Positions 12,601 to 23,900 of a stretch of DNA of 64,000 nt are shown piece by piece. Each line of letters opens with the position of its first letter. The first letter of the stretch is position 1. The position numbers and the translations under genes are program-made. The DNA comes from Lytechinus variegatus (Eukaryota; Echinodermata; Echinoidea; Temnopleuroida; Toxopneustidae): NCBI RefSeq assembly GCF_018143015.1, contig NC_054743.1, forward strand, positions 33,381,934 to 33,445,933. Direction: 5' to 3'. The notes beneath the pieces are model-generated. The model did no database searches and had not been told where the DNA came from. It saw nothing but the letters and a program-made list of their open reading frames with translations.

Positions 12601-14000
12601 CACCGAAAGAGGTACCTTTTCAACCAAATTTACCGAAATGCACATAATTTAGGCCGCTTTATTAGAAATCGAGATACATAATGATAATGCACACAGAATC
12701 ATGACAAGCAAAATAATGCTGATATAGTGCATATATATGATTTCCCCGGATGACTTCATACTGCATGATGTATAGAATGAGTATATAATCATTAAGGTAT
12801 ATTCAGTGAAAATTAAACAACAGTTTGCATCATTTTTTTTCTAGATAACTTATGGAAATTTTACAAAATAATAATACAGGCGCACCGACTCAATTATTAT
12901 TACAATCTATTTCAACTTCAATACTTCAATGCACTGCAATAGAATCAATTAAAGTTTATATACGCAATAAAATATTGTGTTTGAGAGAAAAATTATGTCA
13001 GTGATGTAATATAACTGTACTCCAAAGATAGGATTCTCGATACGATGACATTGTCCTTAGGCTGTAAATTTTCTTCATATTGAAGTTATGAAATCAAGAG
13101 TCGACTGGTAATTTAAAGTTTTGCATTTTCACAACCTATACATGAATGTCATGATTGCCTCCTTTACACTTCAAATGTGCAGATTAAAAGCTATATCCAA
13201 GGGAAATCATATCCATATTCATTTTGTTCGATTATACGTGGATATGTTGCTCGTCGGGAGATAATTACGACTCATTGAAATTATTGAATGAATGGTACAG
13301 GAGTTTTCATATGGGTGAAGGTATTTGAAAACACTTTTATTCGGGTCAGTGGAACACAGTAGCATCGTTCAACTGTGGAACGCCGAGGCTGTGGATACAC
13401 ATGTATTTCGTGGGACTTTGGGAAAATGAAGTGATATATATATATATCTCATTAAACAAATACAATTAATGTATTAGATTCTTTTTATTTTATTGGTCAA
13501 TACTAAATAACAGAATTATAGATTGCCGTCCTAAAAAAATTGAATCTTCGCGGGCACGTAAAAAGGGTCAAATATTGGCATAGCAGATCACATAATACAC
13601 ACTCAAATCTCTTGGGTGGATATAGTGGTATAAATTAAACATAATTATATCAAATTAAATTATATTGAATTAAATTATATCAAGAAGGTAATTATAGATT
13701 ATGATATAGATTTGAAAAATACAACGTTGAAATTTCATTGTGACATCTTAGTTCTTATAAACATGGTATCTGCAAGATTTTGTGTTATAAAGCTTAGGTG
13801 AACTATTTTTGAGCGCCGGGTATATTTTAGAAAAGATCTTCAAGTTGATGCGGCTAGCCTCAAAGGTAATTAAAATTGCATAACTATAACTCACTTACCA
13901 AGTCTATAAAAGAGGGACTTAATCAAATAAATTCATAAGCAGCTCATAAACTTACCAGAAAGAAGTATTTCAGCCCCTCGTTGAGAAACTTATCACCCAT
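527..14000 (-). CDS. NOX2-like: NOX2/gp91phox-like NADPH oxidase, 5' part (7 coding exons, residues 1-279)
   Basis: Membrane flavocytochrome that passes electrons from NADPH through FAD and two haems to O2, making superoxide. Seven exons on the minus strand join in frame to give residues 1-279, aligned with human gp91phox almost without gaps. Seen: start [10 protein letters not shown] (human MGNWAVNEGL), membrane segments near 12-33, 49-71, 106-124, 184-206 and 220-236, and the four haem-ligand histidines H104/H118 and H221/H234 with the NOX2 spacings of 14 and 13. Also seen: the basic B-loop [11 protein letters not shown] (90-100), the FWITHHLF motif (217-224) and two E-loop cysteines, C254 and C268. 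The ATG has a strong context (A at -3, G at +4). The FAD and NADPH domains are not in the window; the last exon ends in phase 0 and the gene continues past the left edge. NOX2-subfamily assignment rests on FHKTVAYMI and THHLF; NOX4 or DUOX fit less well. Confidence 0.95.
1151..1231 (-). CDS. NOX2-like: NOX2-like coding exon 6 (haem ligands H221, H234)
   Basis: 81 nt. Acceptor CATGTCAG, donor GTGAGT. Encodes [19 protein letters not shown] and MILAHGV: helix 5 with the second pair of haem-ligand histidines 13 residues apart. The end codon GG|T is completed in exon 7. Confidence 0.95.
1791..1923. repeat. Hairpin MITE, family W copy 1
   Basis: Inverted ends GGGGCCCATAACACAAA...TTTGTGTTACGGGACCC with inner AATTGATTGTGCATTG-type repeats. 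A second copy is at 31575-31706. Confidence 0.7.
2178..2216. repeat. Dispersed repeat family F, short fragment
   Basis: GGAGCAATTGTCGCCGGAGC...ATGTCATGGGACC. The same motif recurs near 25860-25900, 43963-43985, 48515-48550 and, diverged, at 54715-54750 and 55125-55145. Confidence 0.65.
2257..2375 (-). CDS. NOX2-like: NOX2-like coding exon 5
   Basis: 119 nt, acceptor TCCTTAG, donor GTTAGG, leaving phase 2 (codon AG|G). Encodes helix 4, [20 protein letters not shown], which aligns with [20 protein letters not shown] of gp91phox. A short fragment of a dispersed repeat (2178-2216) sits 40 bp into the following intron. Confidence 0.93.
2620..3560. repeat. Tandem array of about six 174-bp units
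   Basis: Units start with CAAACTTT-like sequence at 2620, 2794, 2968, 3142, 3252 and 3419. The first four are exactly 174 bp apart; later ones carry deletions. Shared core: TCAATAGCTTTA, CCCACAGAACATG, ATGCTAATTTATG. Confidence 0.85.
3590..5310. mobile_element. Cluster of AATTCGG-rich MITE copies
   Basis: At least two elements with inverted ends, 4372-4882 and 4888-5275, sharing TTACACCAAAA(C/T)C(A/T)AATTC at one end and its complement at the other. A third partial copy (3600-4200) shares CCGAATGTGGC and GGAGGTATTCGGCTGGTTTT. ORFs in this block on both strands are by-products of the repeats. Confidence 0.65.
6878..7126 (-). CDS. NOX2-like: NOX2-like coding exon 4 (haem ligands H104, H118)
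   Basis: 249 nt, 83 codons, phase 0 at both ends, acceptor CCTGTAG and donor GTTAGT. Encodes the basic B-loop, [20 protein letters not shown] (helix 3 with two haem-ligand histidines 14 residues apart) and the outer C-loop ending ...[10 protein letters not shown]. The best conserved exon in the window. Confidence 0.97.
7392..7571. mobile_element. Short MITE with TCAGGGGCGG ends (NOX2-like intron 3)
   Basis: TCAGGGGCGGT...GCCGCCCCTGA, 180 bp, no coding capacity. Confidence 0.65.
7837..7956 (-). CDS. NOX2-like: NOX2-like coding exon 3
   Basis: 120 nt, phase 0 at both ends, acceptor CATTTAG and donor GTAAGT. Encodes [18 protein letters not shown] and [14 protein letters not shown], the second helix with the family signature NxN...LLPxCRN...FLRG. 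Residue 54 is lysine where gp91phox has Arg54. Confidence 0.95.
8078..8250. repeat. Family E repeat fragment
   Basis: Shares GGGCTGAGCCAAAAGTG...GACCATG...AAAAAATCA with 41479-41655 and 16140-16260. Confidence 0.5.
8938..9033 (-). CDS. NOX2-like: NOX2-like coding exon 2
   Basis: 96 nt, phase 0 at both ends, acceptor CATGCAG and donor GTAAGT. Encodes [13 protein letters not shown]...RHITG, matching VWLGLNVFLFVWYY in gp91phox: the rest of helix 1 and the first outer loop. Confidence 0.93.
9228..9412. mobile_element. MITE with ACCCAATAT motifs
   Basis: Ends CACTCTAAAAAA and TTTTTTTTAGAATG are inverted. Inside, TTTTACCCAATAT and CCCATATTGGG alternate. NOX2-like intron 1. Confidence 0.6.
9958..10207. 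mobile_element. MITE of the GGCGGATCCAGGATTTT family, copy 1
   Basis: Left end GGGGCGGATCCAGGATTTTC followed by GGGGGGCAC; right end GGCTGTGCCCC...CCGGATTCGCC. Related copies at 17552-17763 and partial ones near 1966, 41345, 48945 and 50878. Confidence 0.7.
10318..10375 (+). other. tRNA-like fragment
   Basis: TGGCTCAGTGTTAGAGCG resembles a pol III box A and GGGATTCGATACCC a box B at roughly tRNA spacing. No complete acceptor stem, so more likely a SINE head remnant than a functional tRNA. Confidence 0.4.
12100..12280. repeat. CT-rich tract and (ATCT)n microsatellite
   Basis: CTTCTTCCTCC-type pyrimidine run followed by ATCT repeats (12238-12276). The ORFs here are low-complexity artefacts. 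Confidence 0.8.
13956..14000 (-). CDS. NOX2-like: NOX2-like coding exon 1
   Basis: 45 nt, 15 codons, starting with ATG at 14000 and ending ...KYFFL at a GTAAGT donor (phase 0). It encodes the cytosolic N-terminus and the start of the first membrane helix. Intron 1 (9034-13955) is 4.9 kb. Confidence 0.9.
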
Positions 14001-15714
14001 GTTGATGGTAATAAGAAAGAGAGAGAGCGAGAAAGAAAGTGTAGTCCAAGATAGACGGCTTCAGTACTAATGACAGGGGTGTACCGAGAGAGGCAACCGG
14101 TTATGTTATTTCCGTGTGTACAGCCCTGATTTACAATAGCTTTATTATCATCAAAACACAATCAGCCGTGTCTGTCAGAAGTAGGACAAATGCATCGAGC
14201 TCTTGAGGCACAATACACCTTCCAACCTGATAATAAGAAGAACTGTATACTTAAGTTTCCCCCTAAATCCTTCGTCATAGCGTGTGCGCATGATCAATGT
14301 TAAGTTGCAACTAAAATGAGAATGGTTTCAACTTTCAGGACAAACACAGTTCGGTCGAACTCGGAAAGGAAATTAATTTATCAATTTTGATTGTTTACCA
14401 CGAACTTTGACTCATACCTAGCTCCGAAAGGTTTTAGGGGAAATGGCGGTAATAAAACGAGGGCGTCACCTGAAAAGGGAAAATGGGTCTCCAAAGAAAC
14501 AAATTTTCATTCCAATTGACATCCTTGCCCAAACATGACAAATAATTAAGGAAAATTTGGCAATAGAATTTGCATAAATGTAAAAAAAAATGACACTTCA
14601 TTTCCGATATATACTTTTATATAATAATGCTAATTACTCAGAATAAGGAACATGAATCGTGAAAATTGATTTTCCCTTTTCAATGTTTTACCCATAATAA
14701 TCCCGTATTACAAGTCGAGCTCAAAGGGCAAAATCATGTTTGTTATATCATGTTTTTATTACGTTCTTTTTTTAAAAAGAATTACATTGTCTGTACATTA
14801 CGTTTCGATTTTAACCATGTTATCTTTGGTCTGAATAATTCGGAGCGTCACTATTATATCATAATATTGTAAACACATTAAAAATCGTGGGAAAATGATG
14901 GTAACACGGCAATGTGTATACTCTTCTTCATTTTAAATCCCCCTTCGCTAAAATTGGGGGGGGGGTTGGGGTTGTTTTTGAGCGGTTACCCCATACCTAA
15001 TTAGGTGCATCCCACGATGCTATGCCAGTCAAATATATAATAATAATAATAATGGTATTTATTTCGAGCAAACAGATACAAAATGATTTACAAAGTACTG
15101 GATAAAATAATTAAAATACAAAACATTATTACAATAGCAGAAATTCTGAATTGAAGTAACAATGTTTACACAATAGGTGGCCTGTAACAAATTTCAAATA
15201 TGTATTACAATTAAGTATTAAGAAGTATAGGTAGAATAAGCACTTACAAAAGAGAAATAAATTGAGAGGGGAAAACAAACGAATGATCGTGAAAGAGAGT
15301 CGGGAGAAAAATAATAGGAGGGGGGAGATGAAACAAGATGGAGTGTATGAGAAAGTGTGAGAGAGCGGATGAATCAAATAAATAAGAAAAAAGGGGAGTC
15401 AGAGCTATACAAGTTATAAGTAGATAAAGCGAGGGAGGCAGACAATTGCGAATAGAAAACATAATTCTCACAACTGGTAATACAATATACACTGATATAT
15501 TACTGATATTTTATATACCACATTGCTTTCGGTTGGAGCTTCTATTGAATATTATTGCTTTGATAAAAATTCAACTGAAAGGGCAATAGAAGAATTGAGA
15601 GAAAGGGGGGGGGGGGGGTTATGGGGTAGAGAGGAGGACAGTGGGAGAAAGAGATACAGAAAAAAATAGTACAAGTAGTCGGACCAAACAAAGATAGAGA
15701 TGTGGAGCTGGGGA

Positions 15715-15930
15715 TCGCATCTGTATCTTCGTCTGACAAGTTGTCACGGGAGCGTTTCATGAGAGGACTTGTCAGGCGTTTTATCCGACAAGCACTGTTT
15801 ACTCCGACAGTGCCTCTCAGCCAATCATAATCAAGGAAAGTTGTCAGACCTGAGAACTTGTCGGACGAAAATGTTGACTGAAACGCTCCCCAGAGCTGAC
15901 ACTGATCTTTCCCTGATTCCCATTGGCTGA
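15715..15930. mobile_element. Hairpin-like MITE (GACAAGTTGTC / AACGCTCC)
   Basis: GGGAGCGTTTCATGAGAGGA and TGACTGAAACGCTCCCC are inverted, with CTGACAAGTTGTC-like motifs between them. Confidence 0.5.
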
Positions 15931-16462
15931 GATACAATATTTACTGTGGTAACTGTCGGATATACGTCATACAAGTCTATTCATGAATGCTCCTCTGGAC
16001 TTGACCGTGTCACCCCGTCCCCATCCTCCCCTCGGCTCCCACCCCCCCCCCAAAAAAAAAAAATTAAAAGTACATCTTCTTTGTGCTTGTGTGATATAAA
16101 CTTGAGGTTTTTCTTAATTTTGATTTGTGAGTCTACTGAGTAGGGGGGGGGGCTCGAGCCAAAAGGGGAGGACTGACCATACAAAAATTCATAATCAGAT
16201 GGTAATTGTTGTTTTGTAAACGTTTTTGGAGAAAAAAGTATGGTGGCTGAAGCCCCCGCAGCCCGCCTCCTGTTATGTAGTGGACATACAACCTTACTCC
16301 CCTTAATGATTTTGCATCGGATGTTATTCGTTACTCTTAAAGATTATTTTATAAAGGAAGGAAAGCAACTATATGGTAGCTATTTCCGATTAAAAATCCA
16401 TTCTTCCGAGAGCAGGCTTCGATCGTACCACCTTGCCAAATTTCTACAGATTATGTTGATAC

Positions 16463-16733
16463 CAGTGGCGTACAGATGAGAGAGGTTTGGGGCGCTTGCC
16501 CCCTCAAAAAAAAATCACTACCGAGCGGGAAAAAAGAGAAAAGGAAAGAGAGGAGGGTGAAATATGGTAGGCCTGTTATCTTCTGAATATTTTGTCAATA
16601 TCTATAACAAAATTGGTTTTTGCAAAAAAAAAATTTGATCGCTTGATCCGCTAGATCGGAATTTTTTACAATAAATTTTGCCCGAAACGCCAGTATCTCC
16701 CCCTTTTTTGGGGGGGGGGTCATTACGCCAGTG
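16463..16733. mobile_element. MITE with CAGTGGCGTA ends
   Basis: CAGTGGCGTACAG...CATTACGCCAGTG inverted ends with G/C runs just inside them. Confidence 0.55.
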
Positions 16734-17050
16734 CTTGATATACCCTCACTTGCCATATGCCCCACTAAGAGGAATCATTGATTATTTTATGAATATTTTT
16801 TATTCATTTTTTTTTTATAAATTAACTTTCTTTGTTGTTGCGGTACTTCGTTCTGAATCATTCAAGTGTGACCATAATTTTGTTAAAATAATATATTCTT
16901 GACGTGTAAATGAAGTGTATCTGATGAAAAAAAAATGAATCAAACAAATCAAATCATGTAACATAAAGTCAATAAAAGCTCCATTCTTTACATACGTCAT
17001 AAAATGTGTAATGTGTCATTCGTTATGTAAATGAACGACATACACTATAT

Positions 17051-17338
17051 AATAATTATACTTGCTTATATAGCGCTTAATACTTACTTTGTCAGAAGTC
17101 TCTAAGCGCTCTGCAGTATATGCAGCATAATTACCCTGGCTTTAGCAGTGCAGCTGTTACGCGCGCTGCGTTTCAAGGAATAAATTCCTGCCAGGTACCC
17201 ATTTACCTCACCTGGGTTGAGTGCAGCACATTGTGGATCAATTTCTTGCTGAAGGAAATTACGCCATGGTTGGGATTCGAACCCACGACCCTCTGTTTCA
17301 GAGTCCGGAGACTAATCCACTGGGCCACAACGCTCCAC
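17051..17338 (-). mobile_element. tRNA-derived SINE, copy 1
   Basis: On the minus strand, box A TGGCCCAGTGGATTAGTC (17329-17311) and box B GGGTTCGAATCCCAA (17285-17271) form a tRNA-like head. A body of about 220 nt follows and ends in the AAGCGCTATATAAGCAAG type of tail. A related copy is at 59026-59385 in the same orientation. Confidence 0.75.
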
Positions 17339-17551
17339 TATATTGTGAGGGTAGCAACATCACGCGATGATGCGAATCACAGTTTTAAAAAATATCAATT
17401 ATTAAGTATACGAACTAATCTGAAGTCGATTTCGATAATGCATTATCGCTCATCAAGCACTGCAGGTAGACAAGACTTTATTCAGCAAATGAACCCCCCC
17501 CAAAAAAAAAAATGGGAATTGTTATACTTACAAAAACCAATATTTTGAAAA

Positions 17552-17763
17552 GGGGCGGACCCAGGATTTTGAAAAACATGCCAAAAGGGGGGGGGGCACA
17601 TTTTCCCGATGAAAATTTGACAAGCAAAAAAAAGTCCTCATTCTCACTTTCAAAGGGGGGGCACACTTTGGTAAAAACGGTATATTTACACTAAAAATTT
17701 TGATAATGGCTCTCAAATGGGGGGCGAGGCTCGGGCCGGCTGCCCCCCCCCCCGGATCCACCA
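17552..17763. mobile_element. MITE of the GGCGGATCCAGGATTTT family, copy 2
   Basis: GGGGCGGACCCAGGATTTTG at the left, CCCCGGATCCACC at the right, AAGGGGGGGCAC blocks inside. Confidence 0.65.
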
Positions 17764-18403
17764 CTCATTTTGGAAATACACACACTTCTCTCCCTCTTCA
17801 CCGAATCCTCTCTCCCTCACTCTCTTCTCCCCCCCCCCCCCCCATTTTTTTTTTGGGGGCGGCTCTAAAGTTTGCCGACTCTCCATCATTTGACAGAAAC
17901 CCTTTTCACAACGTGATTCCAAAATAAATGTGTAGCACAATAACAATCATGGAATGTATTCCTTGCGATACATTTTGCAAAAGGAGTCAGAGCAACAAAA
18001 AAATATGACAACATCGTTAGATTTATCGTGGGCAATTGAGTGTTATTAATGTAGTAATCGGGTTGTCACAAGAGTTGACTTATGCAGTTTCGATGAAGAG
18101 TACGGGCGCACATATGACAGTGTATGTATCTGACTTTCGCTCTCGTTAGCTCTTCCATGCAATCACCTCATTATTTCGTCTCTTTCACACACACACGCAC
18201 ACCCTCTCACACCCAGGTGCTGTGTTCGTGATATGGGGGCTGCACATGCCACCTTGATAAAAGTGAATATTCCGAGCCTTCTTTAGTGTGAAATGTCATC
18301 GCCTCCACCCTGCAATTTTTATTCACCCCCACCCTCAATCGGTTCCTTGGTTTACTTTGTGTGAATATAGTGCCCCTTTGAAGCCTGAAGAGTCATTGCC
18401 ATA

Positions 18404-18566
18404 GGCGGCGGAAGTGGGGGGGGGGACGGGGGGCGACCTGTCCCCCCCCCCCTAAATTTTAGGTGGGGGACGATCCCTTAAATTTGATGTTGATAACCTT
18501 TTTTTTCTTTTTTTTTGCTTGTCAAAAAATTTTGGTGGTCCCCCTAGATTTTTTGCTTCCGTCGCC
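18404..18566. mobile_element. MITE with GGCGRCGGAAG ends
   Basis: GGCGGCGGAAGTGG...GCTTCCGTCGCC. ATTGCC occurs just outside both ends and could be a target duplication. Confidence 0.55.
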
Positions 18567-18569
18567 AAT

Positions 18570-18735
18570 GGACATTGCCCCCCCCCCCGCCTCCATCACT
18601 ACCTGCATAAACACTCTTTCGCTCTCTCCCTCCCTCTCCCCCCCTCTCCCTCCCTCTCTCACTATCCTCTAATCTCCACCCACCCATCTCTCCTTTCTTT
18701 CTCTTTCCTTCTTTCCCTGGCCTCTCCTTTATAAT
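18570..18735. repeat. CT-rich low-complexity tract
   Basis: Runs of CTCTCCCTCC. Overlapping ORFs are not genes. Confidence 0.8.
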
Positions 18736-19309
18736 CTATCTCTTAGACAATTCACACCGCTCTGAATCAAAGTAATCTGAATTGGGCAATTGAAAAATAA
18801 TATAGGCCAATACACACATATTTCCTTTAAATAATTTTATTTCAAATTGAACCACATAATTTCTCGGTCGAATCTCATGACTTGACAAGTTATCCCACCG
18901 GATTGATCACAGAGGCAATAAACCTCTTTTCAGCCAGTAGCATAGTAGTAATAGTATGCCCTTTTAGTATACTTTTACAATATAGAGTGAAGAGCAACGC
19001 TGTATTCTTCAGCTGTACAATATTTGAATACATGAATACTGATGTACCATCATTTCTATATAAACTTTCAAAAAATAAAACAAATACTAAGTACAGTGAA
19101 AAAAATAGTATAAACAGTTGTAGACATAAACAGACTTTAATTTGCACACTCCAAGATAATAACATTTATTGTAAGAAATTAAAGCTGTTAAATTCTACAT
19201 AATTTTCAAGTATAGTATATAGAATAATACATGTAGATAGGTGTGTGCATTTTGTGTCCATCACTTCCCTGATGCTGTCATTATGCCATTCTCCAAATCC
19301 TAACCCCAT

Positions 19310-20165
19310 AAAGGCCCGGTCCCACTGCACTTACGGATTCAGAGAGGATGTAAAACAGAAAAGAATCTTGCCATCCGTTGGAAAATGTTATGTATCTGTT
19401 GTGTACACTTTGCATATACATGTATGTGTTTCATAAGCATCCGTCCAGTGTGATCTCATTGTTTGCCCATTTTGTCCATTGTCTGGGAGAGGATGAAAAC
19501 AGATGGAGCCACCGCGGAATTTCCCTTGTCCACTTTATCCGTTATGAATACGTTTTGTATCCGTCGCACGGGGTGGGCCACTTATATTGACGAGTGGATA
19601 CCATGCGCGACCCAAAAAACACGTAAAAGGATGTCTTTTCAAGAGGACATGTTACGTACGTAACGTGATAAGGGTGTCAAAAACACAAAAATAATGAAAA
19701 AAAAGTATCTATTTCACTAGGAAAGCTACGTGTTTAGGGTCGAATTTGCGGGGATGATAAAACAAAATTAAAATGTTTTATAAAGGATGTCCTTTTTGCC
19801 CCAAACGTGTTTAGAGTCCAAATTGGGCAAGGTGTGGGGCTGTATCAAACCCAAAATTAATGATGTGTAAACTTCCTACGACCGACGGACCCGTGACATA
19901 ACAATGAAATATCGCTGTATTTGTTTAGGGGCTCATTTCAGGAAATACTTGCCAAGAGTATTGTTTTGTTTCCAATACTTGTTAAGGGCCCGGTTAAGGG
20001 TAGGGTTTCACACGCCAATACTCGTTAAGGGATGCATTTTCAGAATATGGAAATACATGTTTAGGGTGCTTTTCGAGACCCTATTGTCGCGCATGGTATC
20101 CACTCATCAATGGAAGTGCCCCCCCCCCCCCCCCGGGATCCGTCAGCCAGTGGTACCAGGCCTTT
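19310..20165. mobile_element. Element C, interrupted by element B
   Basis: Ends AAAGGCCCGGTCCCACTG and CAGTGGTACCAGGCCTTT are inverted, continuing into ACGGAT. Copy B at 19566-20137 sits inside it near the right end. Confidence 0.75.
19566..20137. mobile_element. Element B, copy 1 (nested in element C)
   Basis: Inverted ends around CACTT.TATTGACGAGTGG / CCACTCATCAATGGAAGTG with G and C runs outside, then ATACCATGCGCGACC. Flanked by 7-bp direct repeats ATCCGTC (19559-19565 and 20138-20144). About 570 bp, no transposase. Confidence 0.8.
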
Positions 20166-20467
20166 CTATCACAAATGCACATCATTGCCTACTACTGCAT
20201 AGATAACCAAGTACATGATAGACCCCTAGTGTATGCACACACTGAAGAAAAGAAAAACAAGATCCTGCACTTTAATGAATAAAACTATATTACTAACAAA
20301 TATATTATACCATTTTTTTTCCAATCTAGAACTCCAGAGTTTGGATGCAAAGTTTACAATGAGAGTGGTAAAATCATCAAAGGTGTCTTTCATAAAGAAT
20401 TATTTAACTGCAACTATGCTTTTCTGTTTTCTTGCAACTGGTACCAATAGTGAAAACTCAGTGAGTG

Positions 20468-20473
20468 TTTATT
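20468..20473 (-). promoter_or_regulatory. Possible MPC1 poly(A) signal
   Basis: AATAAA on the minus strand, 468 nt past the MPC1 stop. It is the first such hexamer I find downstream of the stop. No transcript evidence. Confidence 0.35.
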
Positions 20474-20940
20474 TAGGCATCTAGTGGAATGATATCTAGA
20501 AATACATACCCTGTGAAGATCCCACAGATTAATTTACAACACTAATGGGGAAAATCATTGGTAATCTCACTTTCAATGAAAAAATAGACCTTTACAGCTA
20601 TACAAAGTTTGTAAATTATTACATTTCAAGTTTGCATTTCAGAATGGACATTATGCCACTCTAAACTACCACTATAGAGCTACCCTACAAAAATAGTTTT
20701 CTCACGAGATGGCACATCAAAATAGTTGATAAATAGTGGATAAATACAAGATAAAATATCATTGTTATTGCATTTAAACACAACACCTCTTATCTGACAA
20801 CCAGACTCAAATAACAATGAAATACATGTAGTGAAGGAGTATAAATTTAGTCTGTGTAATTCATGTATTTATAATATATAAAATATTTTCAGAAGGTATC
20901 ATTTATCTAAAAATATAGCCTACTTGAGAAGACGTGTCTG

Positions 20941-20962
20941 TCACTTTGATGGCTTTTTACTC
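20941..20962 (-). CDS. MPC1: MPC1 coding exon 6 (stop)
   Basis: 22 nt: completes Arg149 and encodes SKKPSK then TGA. Acceptor CCTTTCAG. A short basic C-terminal tail is usual in this family. Confidence 0.85.
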
Positions 20963-23900
20963 CTGAAAGGAAAACAAAGGAGAGGGAGAGAAAGAAGGCC
21001 CAAAATAAGTTTTGTTTAACTTTCAAACCAGGAAATTATATATCACTATTAATTACCACTTTAAGAATGATTTCACTCTAATAAATCAAAACCTACGCCC
21101 ATTTACATACTATCTAATCTATTCATTTGTAGTTTGAAAAGTAGACAATAAATCAGTCAAAAAGCAAAGTTTAGTCTATTTTTATTATGGATTTTAGTGC
21201 CTATAATTTCAACAATTGTTTCAGATCAGGAAGGAAAGAAAGAATAAACAAAAGTACTTGAAAGGGACAGGTTTGCATGTGAGCTAATATAAACATATGT
21301 GTTATTATCAACATTAAAAAAACATATAAGTAATTACTTCTGAATTGAAATGTACACCCCCCCCCCTTAAAAGGATGGTGCCATCAACAATTTTGGTGTA
21401 TCATACGTAAAGTGCAGATAAAAAAATCACACCAAACCAGTCACATTATTTCACCCTTCAAAAAGGAACTTTGGGTAGATTATGACGACAATTTGAAATA
21501 TGTATGTAAATGTAGGATTTGAAAAATGGGGGGGGGGGGGGGGGGTAAAGGGCTGGCTACAAACCCCATGACTGCCCCCTACTGCACAACAGACCAGTGT
21601 TTGCGTAAATCACTTTCTGAATTCATTACACAAAATGTGCATAAAATAAGGTTCTACCAACGATAACAATATTCTTGTACGATTCTGATAAAATTCATAT
21701 TTTTTGTTTATGTTTGGTTACATAGAGAACCCCCACTACCTCCCAGGTATTTAAAGCCTATGGAATGGTAATAATGGCATGTTCTGATATCAAGGTGAAA
21801 GAAATCAATAGACATAAGGAAGACCAGGAACCAGGAAATTGCTTTGTAATGGGAGTATACTAGATAAATGTCCTTTATTGAGCACTTTCATTGAACATGT
21901 ACAAAGGTACTAAAAAATTGGTGAACCCCCACCAGAAAATGCACTCCTTCATGCCAAGTGTTGAATGTAGACAACAACACTACAATGTCCATCAAGCCCA
22001 GAGAAATACATTTCATTGAATGTAACATTTTATCACCTGACTTCACAATTAAATATCTAGAGGATGGCAGAAATTGAATACTTTTAAAAAAGTTCATTTT
22101 CTGGTGGGGCGCACTAACTTTTTAGCATAATTGTATACCTCCCAAATAATGGACCATTGTCTATTAAAAGCAATACTTGTAATGTTCTTTTTAGTTTCTA
22201 GCAATGTTTTTGTCTAATAAGGGATGCAACTACTGTCCACTTCTAACTTTTTATAAAAATTGTTCGAACAGCTGTTTTAACTGCAGTGCAAGGGCGCTAG
22301 ATGGTACCATTAAGGGGAAGGGGTCTCCTTGCCAAATATTAATTTAATGAAGAATCAGCAAGAGGACACTCAAAAGGAACTCGGTTCTGATTAATCATTA
22401 TTGAACAGGCCTTGCTCTGTTTTATCTCCCCCACCCTCGATGGCGTAATGAGGCAAAGATTTTGATGGGCCTGTGGTCCCCCAAGCCCCCCCCCTTTTTT
22501 TTTTCACATAGGGAGTATGTTGAGTATACCCAGCGCACAACACTGGCACAGGTCCAACGGTTCCAGACTGGCCAGACTGCTCTCTGGCCAGTAATTTTCC
22601 GAAATCCAATCTTACTGGTCCACCATGACCAGTAAAAGAAATATATCAAACTTACACAAATGATATTTTTTTCTCTTTGGAACTTATAAAAATGGTTCTG
22701 TAAAATTGATAAATGGCTGTCATGAATTGTGTCTGTACTATGCCCTGGTGGGTTTGTGTTTTGGGGGAGGTAACAATAAGCAATAAAAGACCGCAAAATA
22801 AACTTTTTAAATGTTTTTTCTTTATTTTGGGGGACCGGTAAATTGTAGGTTCGGACCATTAAAATTGAAAAATTCAATATCTACTGGTCCGATTTGAACA
22901 AGTTGGACCAGCACGAAAAAAAAGGTTAGTATGGAGCCCTAGTATACCAGACCCTTCTGAAAGAGATTGATGAAAATTTATAATAAATAATTTACCTTGC
23001 ATAGTTGACATATCTGCCGAGTTGTACTAATTGAGCACCCTCATTGGTGAAATGGCAGGCAAAGAGGAGCCAGTTACGGGGATTTACCATGTAAGCAAAT
23101 CGCATGAAGAGAGCAGAATACACACATAGAGCTGATGAAATAAAAAAACAAAGAGAAGTCCAAGATTAAAAAATAAAAAACATTAATTAGATGCATGAAA
23201 AGCTATGAAGAGGAACTACATTCATGTATTGTAGATGGAAAGATGGTGAGTTTTAAACAGACAAGGAGAATGAAGTTAGCAAACAAGAGTATGTGTTGTG
23301 GAAGAAGAAGCATCTTTTCTTTTCTTTTTTTGCCACCACTCACCACGTTCATCATTATAACCATCATTACCATCATTATCAATGCCATCACTATTATCAT
23401 CATCATCATCACATCATCATCAACATCTTCATCATCATCATCATCATCATTAGCCTCATCATAATTATCATCAATATGAATATCACCATCACCACCACCA
23501 TCACCACCAGCATCATCATCACCACCACCATCACCACCAGCCAGCATCACCACCACCATTACCACCAGTCACCATAATCATCGTCATCCCCACCACCATC
23601 ACCAGTCACCATAATCTCCACCATCATCACCACCACCACCATCATCACCACCAGTCTCCATCATCACCACCATCAATATCATAATTGAGCCCACCTGCTG
23701 TCATCCTCGGACTGATAATCTCAGGATCTCGTTTCATATCAGCTAAGGCAGCGAGAGGTATACCCCAGTTGGCAACTGAAATTTAACAGACAACAAACAG
23801 TCTTCAAATATCAACTTTAATTAGGAAAATCACAACATATAAATTTAAAATACAGTATATTTGCAGAAACAAAAGGGGAGTTTAGAGTACTATATCTAAA

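Larger units (their letters stand above)
9034..13955 (-). other. NOX2-like intron 1
   Basis: 4.9 kb without coding signal. Holds two MITE-like elements (9228-9412, 9958-10207), a tRNA-like fragment (10318-10375), a CT-rich tract running into ATCT repeats (12100-12280) and otherwise AT-rich unique-looking DNA. Confidence 0.6.
14001..20940. other. Intergenic region between NOX2-like 5' end and MPC1 3' end
   Basis: Should contain the NOX2-like promoter and 5' UTR (just right of 14000) and the MPC1 3' UTR (left of 20941). No further gene is recognisable. It is filled with a SINE, several MITEs, G/C homopolymer-ended repeats and CT-rich tracts. I see no convincing TATA box or promoter element. 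Confidence 0.5.

Noticed and set aside
15542..15937. 131-aa minus-strand open frame
   Set aside because: Spans a hairpin MITE and a G-run. No domain.
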